Assembly: GCA_029783825.1 (NCBI GenBank)
Contig: JAREIK010003337.1
Span: 163,863 to 227,862, forward strand
Direction: 5' to 3'
DNA length: 64,000 nt
Source of the DNA: Sapria himalayana
Lineage: Eukaryota; Streptophyta; Magnoliopsida; Malpighiales; Rafflesiaceae
Shown here: positions 1 to 11,188 of the stretch, piece by piece
Layout: every line of letters begins with the position of its first letter
Numbering within the stretch: the stretch's first letter is position 1
The notes under the pieces: generated by a model
Database searches by the model: none
What the model was told of the DNA's origin: nothing
Seen by the model: the letters and a program-made list of their open reading frames with translations, nothing else
Position numbers and translations under genes: made by a program

Positions 1-2
1 AC

Positions 3-1779
3 ACAGGAACTAAGAGGAGAAAAGGAGTTCCTGCGAAAGTAATGTGGTATTTTCTTCTAATTCCAAGATTTAAAAGATTGTTTCAATCATTAAAAATTAC
101 AAAAGAGCTCATATGGCATGTTGAAGAAAGAAATTTTGATGGAAAAATGTGTCATCCATCAGATTCACCATCATGGAAGCAAGTTGGCCACAAATGACCT
201 GAGTTTTCATTAGAACCTAGAAACTTGAGACTTGCAATTTCTATAGATGGCATAAATCCTCACAGTTCATTTAATAGCAAACATAGTTGTTGGCCTAATC
301 TCATGGTAATTTACAACCTTCCTCCAAGGTTGTGCATGAAAAGAAAATTTATGATGTTATCTTTATTAATTTCAGGTCCACGACAACCTAGAAATGACAT
401 TGATGTCTATTTAGCACCACTAATAGAAGATCTGAAAACATTGTGGGAGGTCGGAGTTCAAGTTTACGAAGCACATAAACAAGAAATCTTTACATTAAGT
501 TCCATTCTTTTATGGAAAATCAATGATTTTCATGCATATGGAAACATGTCAGGCTGCAAAGTTAAATGATCTTATGGTTGTCCAATATGTGGAGAAGAAA
601 CATATTCTTGTAGGTTAAAGCATGGAAAAAAGAACTCCTATACTGAACATAGACGATTTCTTTCAATAAACCATCCTTATAGGAAACAAAAGAAAGCATT
701 TGATGGAAAACAAGAGTTCGGGTCACCTCCACAAATATTGACTGGCGAGGAAATATTAAAAAAATCAATGGCATTTGCAATTCTTGAGGGAAAAAGGTTA
801 TTTTGGGAAAATCTAAAATCAACAATACAACTTGTTGGAAAAAGAAGTCATTTTTCTTTGATCTTGAGTATTGGAAATATCTTCATATTCGTCATAATTT
901 GGATGTAATGCATATTGAGAAAAATATTTGTGAAAGCATTATTAGTACCTTACTCAACATTGCATGTAAGACAAAGGATGGTCTTAATTTTCGCTTGGAT
1001 CTAGTAGATATGGGCTTAAAGAGTGAATTGGCACCAAGGTTTGATTCAAAGAGAACCTATCTCCCTCTTGCATGTTATATACTTTCTACAATGGAAAAGA
1101 AGGTCGTTTGCCAAACACTTTCACAATTGAAGGTTCCATATGGATATTGTTCGAACCTTCGAAACCTCGTGTCAATGGAAGACTTGAAACTTAATGGCTT
1201 AAAATCCCATGACTATCATGCATTAATGCAACAATTTTTGCTGGTTTTGTTACGTTCTATCTTGGCTAAGCATGTGAGGAATGCCATTTGTAGATTGAGT
1301 TTATTTTTCAATGCTCTCTGTACTAAAGTCATTGATGTTCCTTCATTAGATGAGTTACAAAATGAGATAGTGGTGACATTATGTTTGTTTGAAAAGTATT
1401 TCCCACCTTCGTTCTTTGTAATCATGGTGCATCTTACTGTGCATCTTGTAAGAGAAGTGAGATTTTGTGGATCGGTTTACTTTAGGTGGATGTACCCATT
1501 TGAAAGGTTTATTAAAGTGTTAAAATGCTATGTATGAAATCGTACTAGACTTGAAGGTTGTATTGCTGAATGCTATATTGCAGAAGAAAGAATCGAGTTT
1601 TGTACAGAGTACTTATCAAATGTGGCAGCAATTGGAATTCCTTGTAGTTCAAACATTGACCACAAAGTCGGGGCACCAATATTTGGAGGTCTTACTATGA
1701 AGGCCAAATCCAATTTATGGTTACAAGCACATCATTATGTGTTGGTAAATACATCAATTGTCCAACCTTATATTGAGTA
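3..1779 (+). pseudogene. CACTA TNP2-type transposase, degenerate (TNP2 plus DUF4218 domains)
   Basis: Would encode the DDE-type transposase of CACTA elements, which cuts and rejoins element ends in the nucleus. Reading from base 3 gives typical TNP2 stretches: LRLAISIDGINP (the SxDG acidic motif, 222-257), PRNDIDVYLAPLIEDL (about 391-440), SYGCPICGEETYSC (570-611, zinc-knuckle-like) and LDVMHIEKNICES (about 899-937). The DUF4218 part follows at about 1060-1535, ending in the family-typical FRWMYPFERF. The frame is broken by TGA at 195-197, 567-569 and 1535-1537 and by a +1/-2 type shift near 800-840. After 1537 the same frame stays open (RLEGCIAECYIAEERIEF) to TAA at 1777-1779, overlapping a likely GT splice donor. 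The 5' end lies outside the window. Family assignment is secure; the protein is not functional as written. Confidence 0.9.
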
Positions 1780-1860
1780 AGCATCACTAACTTTTTGTTT
1801 CTTTATTTTTTGTACGTATAATATATTACTCTACTTATTTAATTTTTATACATGACCTCA

Positions 1861-2630
1861 TAGAGAGCACATGCAATGGCTGAAAGCTAAACATCCACGT
1901 CAATCAAAAAGGCAAAAGTGGTTACAGGATGAGCATGCTCGTACTTTTACCTTTTGGTTACGAAAAAAGGTACTGTAATGGTTTATTAAATTTTCCTTTT
2001 CATTTTCATTATTGGTTAACATATAAATGATATCTGTATCTTATTTCTATAGGTTGAAGTTACATTGAGAAATAATGAACCTGTATCTGAAAGCCTTAGA
2101 TGGATAGCTGATGGTCCAAGCCATTATGTGATGAAGTATAATGGTTATGTCATAAATGGGTGTCAATATAATACCAAGGAGCGTGATAATTTACTAGCTA
2201 CCCAAAATAGTGGAGTTAGTATTGTATCAACGACCATGCAAATTGCTAGTGCTAAGGATAAAAATCCTATTTTCGGTAAACTTTGTTTCTATGGGGTTAT
2301 TACTGAGATTTGGGACCTTGATTATACTATGTTCAGAATTATAGTCTTCAAGTGTGATTGGGTTGATAATAATAATGAAATCAGGGTCGATGTTCTTGGG
2401 TTTACCTTAGTTGACTTTTTAGCAGATTGGCTCATAAGTCAGATCCGTTCATGTTAGCCTCCCAAGCTAAGAAAGTATTCTATGTACAAGATGAGCTTAA
2501 TCGAAGATGGTCAATTGATTTGTCAACTCCTCAACAAGACTTCACAAAAATAGCAAACGATGATGATCCCATGGACATTTCTATTACACACAGTCTTGTC
2601 ATATCTTCTTTGCCACAAGTTGAATTATGA
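1861..2630 (+). pseudogene. TNP2 transposase 3' exons with DUF4216 domain, frameshifted
   Basis: These are the downstream exons of the preceding transposase. Exon 1861-1968 follows an AG acceptor and reads EHMQWLKAKHPRQSKRQKW then HARTFTFWLRKK, the linker normally found before DUF4216. A short intron (about 1969-2052, GT...AG) precedes an exon beginning VEVTLRNNEPVSESLRW. The DUF4216 core is clear: NTKERDNLLATQNSGVSI, LCFYGVITEIWDLDY and FKCDWVDNNNEIRVD. The frame shifts near 2427 after LGFTLVDF; the remaining conserved tail (SDPFMLASQAKKVFYVQDE, then RRWSIDLSTPQQDF) continues in the next frame to TGA at 2628-2630. DUF4216 is a known companion domain of plant CACTA transposases with no assigned activity. 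Confidence 0.87.
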
Positions 2631-2953
2631 GGGAATTTAGGTTGAGAACAAATCATAAATGTATCCAATTTTTATCTTTGTTATAGCTTTGTGAATTGAT
2701 ACACTTCTAAAGTTTTTTGTTTTTTAAATATATTCTTACTAGTTTATTTATTCGTCTTTGTTATTAGATGAATGTTATGCTTTCAATTTTAGATAATGGT
2801 AGGTTGAGAATATACTAAAAATTGACATTATTATGTTTTATGCAAAACAGCTGAATAGGTAATGCCCATAATTAGTTAATTTTTTATCCTTTAAATTTTT
2901 TTTTGATATTTTTGTACTTTTTTTTAAACATAATATTTATTTTTATGATAGGT

Positions 2954-4349
2954 ATGGAAACAGAACAACAAGATAAAGAAACTACAAAAATAGATGTAGA
3001 GGGATAACAAGAAAGCCAATGATCAATCAAGAATAGGAGCAAAGGAATAAACTTTCAGTTAAGTATAATGTTGATGGTGTTTTTGTCGGACAAGCTGTGG
3101 TGCATCTCACAAGTTATTTAGGGGTATTGGCACGTACCATGGTCCCAATAAGATATAGCACTTGACACCATGTACTTAAGCAATTGAAGAATAAATTATG
3201 GGACTCCATTGAGGTAAACTTGTATTTTCTTTTCTATTTATAATGTTTTATAATTTTATTTGCAAATTTTTTTAACAACTAATAACTATGTTCATTACTT
3301 TTAGGCTGCATTTACATTAGATTGTAAAAGTAGAAGGAACTGTATGAAAACAATTGGTAGGTGCTTTAGATCTTTCAAGAACATGTTGACTACCAAGTAT
3401 ATAATTCTATTCAAAGATGAACTAGAGCTTCTTAAAAAACCACCAGTTAAATACAGTTTTATTGAAGATGAAGATTGAACAATTTTTGTCAAAGAAAGAT
3501 CGACTCAAAGATTTCAGGTAAATTTCTAATTATTTTCATAGTATTTTCTCATTTTTTCCTTACTTAATATAAATTAAAATTTTTAGGAGTTTAGAGAAGT
3601 TCAAAAGGAAAGTAGGAAAAAGTATATTTATAATCATCAACTTAGTAGGAATGGATATGCCGGTCTTGAGGAGGAGATGGTAAGTTAAAGATGTTGTTAC
3701 TTTACTTTTTTATTTTATGTTGAATTTTCCTAGAGACTCATTATATTATATTGCAATATTGTAAAAGTCAGTAGAAACCGACTTTACTAGAGTCATTGAT
3801 AGAAGTGTATTATGGAAGAAAGCAATGGTAAAAAAAGATGGCACTTATGATGAAGTGGTCATTCCAGTAGTGGAAAAGATTGTAAGTATAAGTTATGGAA
3901 CAAATATTTCATTTACGTTAATAACTTATTTATATTAACCAATATGACATTTAATTTTATAATATAATTGTGTATCAGGATAAGATGTTGCAACAGTCAC
4001 AAGAAAGCAGTTTGAGTTTCAATGGAAATGACATACTTATAGAAGCATTGGAAACTCCTGAATATAGTGGTTGAGTACGAGCTAAAGGAAAGCATTATAC
4101 TCTAAGACAATATTTTCATTCTTTGGCAGATAGTGCTTTGTGGGAATTTATGAAAGAATCGCAAGAGTGACGATCAAAGTTTGAGGCAAAGATTTTATTC
4201 CAACTATCTCAGATGGTACCCACCGCACCTCAATCTGATGTTGGTAGCTCTAACATGCTCCGAAAACATTTTGTCCTTCGCGAAAGTGTTTAGCAACCAA
4301 TACGTCGAGTAGAAGACCACACTCCAGCAATGCTAGAAGCAAACAAAGT
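2954..4349 (+). pseudogene. Second CACTA gene, N-terminal part: Transposase_24 (Ptta/En/Spm) domain, degenerate
   Basis: Exon fragments match the plant Ptta/En/Spm transposase family, which accompanies TNP2 in CACTA elements and is thought to act as the accessory DNA-binding protein. Visible segments are VFVGQAVVHLTSYLGVLART (about 3078-3137), AAFTLDCKSRRNCMKTIG then FRSFKNMLTTKYI (about 3305-3401), LKKPPVKYSFIEDED (about 3430-3475), NHQLSRNGYAGLEEEM (about 3632-3680) and RSVLWKKAM (about 3802-3828). Exons are separated by short AT-rich introns with plausible GT/AG sites, for example donors at 3212, 3518, 3680 and 3882 and acceptors ending near 3303, 3586 and 3978. In-frame stops occur at 3005, 3163, 3476, 4072, 4168 and 4291, so it is a relic. 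Most replace a tryptophan, arginine or glutamine codon. The ATG at 2954 is the only plausible start seen. Confidence 0.82.
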
Positions 4350-4596
4350 AAGTTGTATTTAATATTATGTTCTTTAATATAAATGTGTTAACACAAACTC
4401 TATATTTTCATATCAACTTACCTAGTTGATATGAAAATATAGAAGTAATGTTACAATATAAGTTAGCATGATAAATTATATTAATAAGCTCATTAAGTTA
4501 TGATAACTCAATTTTGTCTAACTTATTCTTTCCTACTTAGAAATTATCAACTTTAGATGATTGCATATAACTAAATAATATTATTTCATTTTACAG

Positions 4597-4824
4597 TTAA
4601 GGAGTTGTCAATTGGCCATAGGGACAAAAGAAAATATAGTTGCAGCTGGAACTATGATACTTGAATGTGGTGCGAACTTCCTTGTTGTTGTGGATGTTTC
4701 TTATGATCCAAATGCATTACTTCTTATACCTATTCCAAGCCAAATTACCACTATTGGAGATGCTATTGGGCATCAAATTTTATGGTCTGCCCAATTAGTC
4801 ATTCTTACTACTCATCGCATCCAG
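4597..4824 (+). pseudogene. DUF8039-like exon of the second CACTA gene
   Basis: An open exon lies between a TTTTACAG acceptor ending at 4596 and a CAG/GTATGT donor after 4824. It reads CQLAIGTKENIVAAGTMI, then VSYDPNALLLIPIPSQI and TTIGDAIGHQILWSAQLVI. This is the conserved block usually found between Transposase_24 and the Ulp1-like region in plant transposon proteins (DUF8039 in my recollection of domain naming). No stop interrupts it. It belongs to the same gene as the flanking fragments, which are broken. Confidence 0.65.
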
Positions 4825-4925
4825 GTATGTGCTTTTTTTTAAAATAAAAAATTACTTAATAATAATAATAATACAATTTTATCTAGGACAATTCTTATTT
4901 ATACAATGATATTTTATGTTTGATA

Positions 4926-6240
4926 GGATTCAAAGAAATTTAAGAAACCAAGTAATAAAGAGAGAACATTGAGTTTTAATGATGAGAATCCTGCAGATAT
5001 CAAGACCTTTGCTACATTAGTTGGGTGTTTGTTAAAGGATGAGATGGTACATATAGTAGAAATCAAAGAGGAGGTTTTTGGACAGTCATTTAAGACCTTC
5101 CTCATGAAAGAAGATATGGATATCATAATATCATCAATAGAGGTGTCATCTAATTGCCTTATGTTCTATATATGGTAAGAGAAATATTTAATATGTTTTT
5201 CATATATTTTAACTATCTTATTTATGATTTACTTTTTCATAATGAGAATTGTATTTAATATTAGTTAAATTAAAATATTAAAACTTTTAAATATTGCGTG
5301 AAATTAAATTAGGCACTTGCATACAAAGATGGCTGATGCTAAAGAGGCAGTGCAATTTATTTTTGTAAATTCGACCTTGGGTTCCAAAGCTGGATTAGGA
5401 GAAGCAAGTAAGAAAAATAGGATAAGGGTTATAGCTAATCGGTTGGTGAATGCAAATAATGCAGATTTTGTTTTTATTCTATATAACCCAGTATAAGTTA
5501 TTTAACATAAGTAAGATTATAAGTATGCATATTTATCAAATTATAAATGTTATGTTGTTACACTAATGTTAATTTTGTAGTTGTCATTGGGTATTGGTGG
5601 TACTTGATATAAAGACTTTGATCGCCTATTACCTTAATTCCTTGCATCAACAACCTTCAGATGATCTTAAAGACATTATTAATATGTAAGTTTTTCCCTT
5701 AATAATATAGAATGAAGCATTTTTTGGTAACAAAAAGTTTTTTTCTTCATGCAAGGCTCTAAGAAATCATCACCTTAAAAAACATAAATCATCAAAAAGA
5801 GAGCCTAATTGGGTTGTACTAGGGGTACATAACTCATTAACTTAGAAATAAAATATTTAGTTTCTTCTGCTTAATTTTAAACTTAGTACAATATGACTTC
5901 CAAGTAACTCTATATATATATATATATATATAATGATTTTATTTTCCATTCAGTGCCCAAGACAACAAGGTAGTGTTGAATGTGGATAGTATGTTATGAG
6001 ATATATGAGAGATATCATTCTCGATCAAAGATGTCTTACAACAAAGGTACGTGTTGATTTGTTGCTTCTCAATATATCAGGTTTTTTTTATTTTCCAATA
6101 TTATTGATGAAAATAATACTTTGCTTTTCAACAGTTTAATGGGATGAAATCATACAACAAAGATGAGTTGGATGAAGTACAATCTGAATGGGTGATGTTG
6201 GTGACTCAATTAATCCTTTCCTCGATTTGAAAAGCATTCG
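4926..6240 (+). pseudogene. Ulp1-like C48 cysteine-protease region of the second CACTA gene, degenerate
   Basis: The 3' exons resemble the Ulp1/SENP-type (C48) domain carried by many plant CACTA elements, a family of SUMO-deconjugating cysteine proteases. 4926-5178 encodes a linker (NDENPADIKTFATLVGCLLK). 5313-5497 encodes HLHTKMADAKEAVQFIFVN then ANRLVNANNADFVFILYNP. 5581-5687 encodes the catalytic-His segment CHWVLVVLD and the acidic-residue segment, here YYLNSL. 5955-6047 encodes the catalytic-Cys segment QGSVECG. An in-frame TAG at 5987 falls where the family usually has Tyr (CGYYVM), and the usual Asp of the triad reads Asn (see findings). The tail FNGMKSYNKDELDEVQSEW follows at 6135-6191. 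Introns hold AT tracts, including a (TA)n run at 5909-5932. Confidence 0.82.
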
Positions 6241-7600
6241 GGACACCTTTTGTATTGAAGCATGAACAAATTTTGGCAATTCCAACTTTAACTTTTGATG
6301 AGGTTCATACTTTATATCTCTTTTGACCCAAACTATGACTGAAGGTAAATTCTTAGATATAATTATTTGAAAACATTTTAGTATTTTCCGTACACATTCA
6401 ATATATTTCTTTAACTTTCAAAGGTTGAATTACATTAGTATATTGTATGCATGATTCATAGGCGTTGAAAGGTAAGCATATATTTGGTCAAGTTAGAAGA
6501 TCTTCCAACTTTCGAATTGTCCATTAACTATTGTGATAATAAAGGTATTTTTTATAATGAGATCAAGTTTATTACTTCTTACCTTCTATTAAATATTCAA
6601 AACTTGAATATTCAATTGCAATGTTATTGTTATCATATTATCTTTTGTTTATGTTGTCAACCATAGATTTTTTCTTTGTAGATTGGAAATGGAAAAAATT
6701 GTGATTTTGACTTGTGGCTTCAATACTTTACTACAACATTGTAAATTACCTTTTCACCCTTAAAAAACACAATTATTGTTTCAAGGCACAATTTTTTTTC
6801 CCGTTTGCTTTTATTTTATTAAAGAATCTAAAACCATAAGTTGATTGGATTACTATATTTGTGTAATCAAATAGAACATGAAATTACATTACATAGCATC
6901 TCATCCAGTTTTTTTGATGTGTTGGGAAGATGACAAGTAATTTAACTTTTCATTTTATTATATTTAAATAGTTTTTGTAGTGTTTTTTCAAGTTGTTTGT
7001 GAGATCTTTCAACTCACTACACACATATAGGTTTTAAATGAATTATTATTGTTTTGTATTTTAAAAATTTGATCAACTTTTATGTCATAATTGATAAATC
7101 TCCTGTTTTATATTTTATCTATTACTACTAACTTTGTTTTTATTGTTGTTAAATTTGTTTAATCGTATATGTCAATTGTTATATAAATTATTTTATGATA
7201 TGTTGTTATCATTCCTGTTTTTTTTTCCAATGCTCTATAATATATTTTTTTCTGTAAGTGTAATTATTTATTGTTCATCTTTTTGCATGTAGGTTACCTT
7301 ATTTGGAAATTAATGTTCAACTTTGTCAGGCTAGCATGAACTAGTTTTTTGGAGATTAGGCACAATTGAGATGCATATATCAGAATTTTTGAATTGAATT
7401 AAAGAAATGAATGTTGAAATTGTGTTATTTTTTTTTGAATGGTAAGAAGTCCGAGTTCCCCTTTGTACTTGATAACTTTATCCTGGGTATGGATTGTAAA
7501 GAATGTTGTTCTTATGTGCATGCAGTATTACAATAATAGGTGATAATATATTTACAGATTTAATTAAATTTATATTTAATTAAATAATTATCTTCCTTGA
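6241..7600. other. 3' untranslated/non-coding part of CACTA element 1
   Basis: AT-rich sequence after the Ulp1-like region. Only short accidental open frames occur and no conserved protein motif is visible. A few segments (for example 6244-6330) could be a further decayed exon, but I cannot assign them. Confidence 0.5.
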
Positions 7601-7765
7601 CACATTATTTTAGCGTCAAGGTATGATTCAACGACACTGTAAAAAAAAGTCATTATATGCAAAAACTTTTTATGTCACGCTAGCGGATGACGCTATCGAA
7701 AAGCGACATGAATTATATATAATGATGCTTTTTAAGCATCTTTGATTATGATTTTTGTTGTAGTG
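7600..7765. repeat. Subterminal and terminal inverted repeat, 3' end of CACTA element 1
   Basis: The last 25 bases (7741-7765) read TTTGATTATG followed by ATTTTTGTTGTAGTG, whose complement begins CACTACAACAAAAAT, the hallmark terminus. Upstream are short repeated motifs containing AGCGTCA, CGACAC, GTCACGC and TGACGCT in both orientations, as expected for transposase-binding subterminal repeats. The AGCG/GACA motifs differ from the GCTAGGGA motifs of elements 2 and 3, so this is a different CACTA family. Confidence 0.8.
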
Positions 7766-8141
7766 ATCTATCTAACAATCTATTTGTGTATCTGTCTATC
7801 TCTCTATCTATCTATCTATATGACTATTTGTTAATCTATAAATCTATATATAAATATTTATCTCTCTATATATCTACCTGTCTAACTTACTATCTATCTA
7901 TATGTCTGTTTGTGTATCTTTTAATCTATCTTTATATCTATCTATCTATTTGTCTATCTATCTTTCTATCTCTCTATATGTCTATCTGTTTATCTATCTA
8001 TTTGTCTATCTGTCTATATGACTATTTGTTTATCTGTCTATTTTTTTATCTATCTATTTGTCTATATGTCTATCTGTCTATTTGTCTATCTATTTATCTA
8101 TCTGCCTATCTATCTTTCTATTCATTTCACTATTTACCTAT
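7766..8141. repeat. TCTA/TATC tetranucleotide array (left remnant)
   Basis: About 376 bases of degenerate (TCTA)n with TGTC, TTTA and ACTA variants, running directly from the 3' terminus of CACTA element 1 to the 5' terminus of element 2. The apparent 127-codon frame here (Tyr-Leu-Ser-Ile repeats) is a product of the repeat and not a gene. It is the same repeat as 18696-19055, from which element 2 separates it. Confidence 0.93.
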
Positions 8142-8560
8142 CACTACAATAAAATGTCAGTTAAGATAGGCAAAATTCCCTTGCTATTTAGCTAGGGATT
8201 AGCTTGGGAATAGAAATGAAATTTTGATTTTACATTAAAATAAAATTTTGCGACGTATTAGTGATGGATTATCGATGGAAATCTTCGATTGAAAACATTC
8301 CATTGATAATATTTTTGTAGATTTCCACGCAAAAAAGGGGGAAATTTAGCAACGAATTTAGTGACAGTATTTCCCTTTCTAATTAGAATGAAATAAAATC
8401 TATCGCAAAATATATATCTGAAATTTTTTTTACTATTTTATATTTAATTACAAGTGCTTATACCTTAAATTTTATTTTTCACAAAATTTATGCATTAAGG
8501 TAGAGATATTTCCCTAGCTATTTGGGCTGGTGATAATTTTCGTCACTAATCTTTAATAAT
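8142..8560. repeat. 5' terminal and subterminal repeats of CACTA element 2
   Basis: The terminal CACTACAATAAAA is followed by repeated short motifs: TTTAGCTAGGGATTAGC near 8191, GCGACGTATTAGTGATGG near 8250, TTTAGCAACGAATTTAGTG near 8345 and CCCTAGCTATTTGGGC near 8512. The same motifs recur inverted at the opposite end and in element 3. They are probable transposase-binding sites by analogy with known CACTA subterminal repeats. Confidence 0.8.
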
Positions 8561-9390
8561 TTAATATTTTTAAATTTATTATTTGTTTTAATATTTTATT
8601 TAATTTTGTATATTAAAGGTACGTATGCCAAGGCCTATAGATGAGCGTACCATGAAAGACACATTCTCATCGTATAATTATAAAAATAGATTGTGTTAAA
8701 TTAATAATTTAAAAAATATATAAATACATAAAAAAAGTAATATTAATAAAGAATATAATAACTATTTTTATGATTATAAAATTTTTAAAAAATTATTCTA
8801 GAAATTTAAAATTTAAATTTTGTATTAAAGAAACATTAAATAATTAATTCTATAAAAATAATTCATTATATGATAATTAAAATATATTTATAAAAATATT
8901 GAATTAAAGAAAAAACTAGTAAATATTAATATTATTTTAAGTAAAAAAATAGTTTTATGATTATAGGAAACTTTTAATAATATAATTACTAATAAATTTA
9001 AAAATTTTGAATTATAAAAAAAATATCAAAAATTTCATAATATTTAAATGAAAATAAATTAATATTTAAAGATAAATACAGAGATGTTTGCCCTTACTGA
9101 AATTTATAAGAAGTAAATAATTGAGTAAGATTTATACTATTAGCTTTAAATATTCTATCTTTATTAAATATAAAAAATATAAATTTGTATTAATAATCAA
9201 CACACTTTAAGTAATTTTTAGAATTTTATATATTATAAATTATATCAAATAATATGAAATTTTATTCCTTTAATAATATTTCATATTATCTTCATAAAAA
9301 ATAATATGAATTCTTAAAAATTTATAAACTTAAATAATATATATTTATATAATTTTTAACATAAAAAGTATTTATAATTCTTAGGAAAGT
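8561..9390. other. AT-rich non-coding 5' region of CACTA element 2, shared with element 3
   Basis: Very AT-rich with no open frame. The segment CTATAGATGAGCG followed by ACCATGAAAGACACATTCTC (8637-8670) has a clear counterpart on the opposite strand of element 3 near 49715-49755 (CTATAGATGAGCGATCC, TGAAAGACACAATCTCC). This shows the two elements share at least their first several hundred bases. Confidence 0.7.
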
Positions 9391-9504
9391 GGCTTGAAGA
9401 CCAATAATCTTTTCTTGTATGCCTTGCTATATTAAGTTTACAAATTTTGTAGCCATTTGATTTGTTTTTCTAAATGGAATGCCAAACATCTATTTTTTGA
9501 AATT
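9391..9504. repeat. Direct repeat, copy 1 (partner at 17118-17223)
   Basis: A stretch containing CCTTGCTATATTAAGTTTAC, then AATTTTGTAGCCATTTG and AACATCTATTTTTTGAA is repeated in the same orientation about 7.7 kb downstream in the same element, with scattered differences. The two copies bracket the EC1 relic, the satellite and the transposon genes. Confidence 0.7.
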
Positions 9505-9989
9505 ATTTATATATTTATTGTTTAATTAATTTGATAATTAAAAATTGAAAGGTGTTTATTTTTCATGTGTCTTGCTACATGCACATTAACTTGATGAAAA
9601 TAATTTAGTGAGTAAAAAAAAGATGAGTCTTTATGTTTTATATATATTTATTGTATATTAAATGTTTTGATAATTTAAAATTAAAACATAATTGGAATTT
9701 TAAAACCTAATAAAACTTAATAAACTTAATAGTTAGAGAAAACTCTAAGTCTTTAACTTTCTCCATCAGCCTCTCTCTCTCCGACTCCGACATATTCAAA
9801 ACGGAACATAAGTCATGAATGTCCACAGAAACATATGGCTATGGTTTGGGAAACACAGACATTGTACGACATAGACACATCGTCATAGCCATGGCATACC
9901 CATGAAAAAAATCTGATATTTAAGGACTGTAAGCAATTTGCATCATGCTAGTTTTACTGAACTCCAAGGATGACAGAGATAAATCAATG

Positions 9990-10326
9990 ATATGACAAAT
10001 AGCCTCCCAGCAAGTCTCCTTCTTACTGAGTAAAATCAAGGGTGTCAATCATGCTAGGCCAGAAACTGCTCAATAATTATGCGAATTGTTCGGCAGCATC
10101 CGGGTCATAAATAAGTTTCTCTGTTGAGGAAAAAAAGAATGATGTCTCTTGTGCACTCTTTAAAATTGAGCAAGGAGTCCCAGCAATTTAATGATTTTTC
10201 TTCTTGTTTCAATCGAGCAACGAGCATGGACCTTGATCCTTCATTGAGTGTTCTCACTGTGGCCGTGGAGTGACAACTCGCTGCAACCAGAGATAACCAG
10301 AGGATGAACTTGAACTTGTCGGCCAT
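9990..10326 (-). pseudogene. EC1-like: Egg-cell-secreted protein (EC1)-like relic, prolamin-like domain
   Basis: The minus strand opens with ATG at 10326 and encodes 73 residues: a hydrophobic signal-peptide-like start (KFKFILWLSLVAAS, about residues 4-17), then NCWDSLLNFKECTRDIILFF and LNRETYL. This matches the N-terminal half of angiosperm EC1 proteins (family pattern CWxxLxxLKxCTxEIxxFFLNGExxLG), small cysteine-rich proteins secreted by the egg cell that activate sperm at fertilisation. After a TGA the frame continues PGCCRTIRIIIEQ (family DCCxAIxxI). After a shift it reads WPSMIDTLDFTQ, a stop, then EGDLLGGY (family CWPxMLxxLGFTxEEGxxLRGYC). Thus nearly the whole domain is present but the last two cysteines are lost, with at least two stops and one frameshift. 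Lying inside CACTA element 2 and absent from element 3, it looks like a captured host gene. EC1 genes are often single-exon, which fits. Confidence 0.8.
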
Positions 10327-10396
10327 TTAAGGATTCTCGGAGATTGGCAGAGGGTTTGTAGTAATCTAAAGTCATTCATCTATTATATCTGCTACT

Positions 10397-11188
10397 AAAC
10401 GGTATGTTTATGTACATTGTTTATACCGATGTCGCACTTTAGCATTGTTTCTTTTTTGTAATTGCTGATTTCCATCATGATATTGGTTATGAATATGATC
10501 ACTTATAATTTCTTCAAAATATAGACTAATATGCTTGTGTATTCAAAATAAAAAGTGAAATGCTTAATATGGTTTAATCATGTATATAATATAGCTCTAA
10601 TTGCTTTAATTTGTAAAGGTGAAGATGAAATAAAATTATTTGTGAGGATTAAAATTGACATTTGTTAGGATTATAAATGATGATGTTCTTTAGCCCATTT
10701 TAAAATTAATTATGGTCGAGATAAAATGAATTGAAAATAAAATTTATATAATTAATTCAGGCCAAGTGGAGGTAATGATGATATTTTGGATTATCTTTAT
10801 ATAATGATATATTACAATTAAATAAGATAAAATAATACCTTAAAATGAAAATAGTGAACATATAAATATCGAATTACTCTTTACATTTTCTCTTTAAAGC
10901 TCATCCATGCATTTTCCTATAATTTAGGAGGCATTCCATGCATATCCTTATAAATTACTTTTTATGATGTATTTTGCTATGATGATATGGCTAATGTGAG
11001 TGATCCACTGTACACAAAATATGAGTCTTGATATGAAGATAAACTGAGGGTTAAGAAACATTATAATCACAACTTAATAATATATATTAATTTTATACAT
11101 CTATAGTTTTTCTTAGATGAGACATTATCATGTCAGCTGATTTAGTTATTCTATGTAATGAATCAAAAATGTGTTCTACTTAGTTCAA
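10397..11188. other. AT-rich spacer in CACTA element 2, nothing recognised
   Basis: About 790 bases without a conserved reading frame. The junction just before it (10331-10396) has a counterpart in element 3 at 46681 onward, where this spacer is absent and the sequence runs straight into the TATAACTA satellite. Confidence 0.5.

Larger units (their letters stand above)
1..7765 (+). mobile_element. CACTA (En/Spm) DNA transposon, element 1, 3' part (5' end outside window)
   Basis: The block carries the two gene types of plant CACTA elements in order on one strand: a TNP2-type transposase (3-2630) followed by a Transposase_24/DUF8039/Ulp1-type gene (about 2954-6240). It ends at 7765 with TTTTTGTTGTAGTG, the reverse complement of a canonical CACTACAACAAAAA terminal repeat. 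The last about 150 bases contain short subterminal motifs such as GTCACGCTAGCGGATGACG. Immediately after 7765 a TCTA tetranucleotide array begins, so the element sits in or beside that array. The 5' terminus is not in the window, so the target-site duplication cannot be checked; ATC (7766-7768) would be the right-hand copy. Both genes carry stops and frameshifts, so this copy is not autonomous. Confidence 0.9.

Noticed and set aside
7786..8169. 127-codon plus-strand frame at the left TCTA array
   Set aside because: Translation of the TCTA array running into the CACTA terminus; not a gene.
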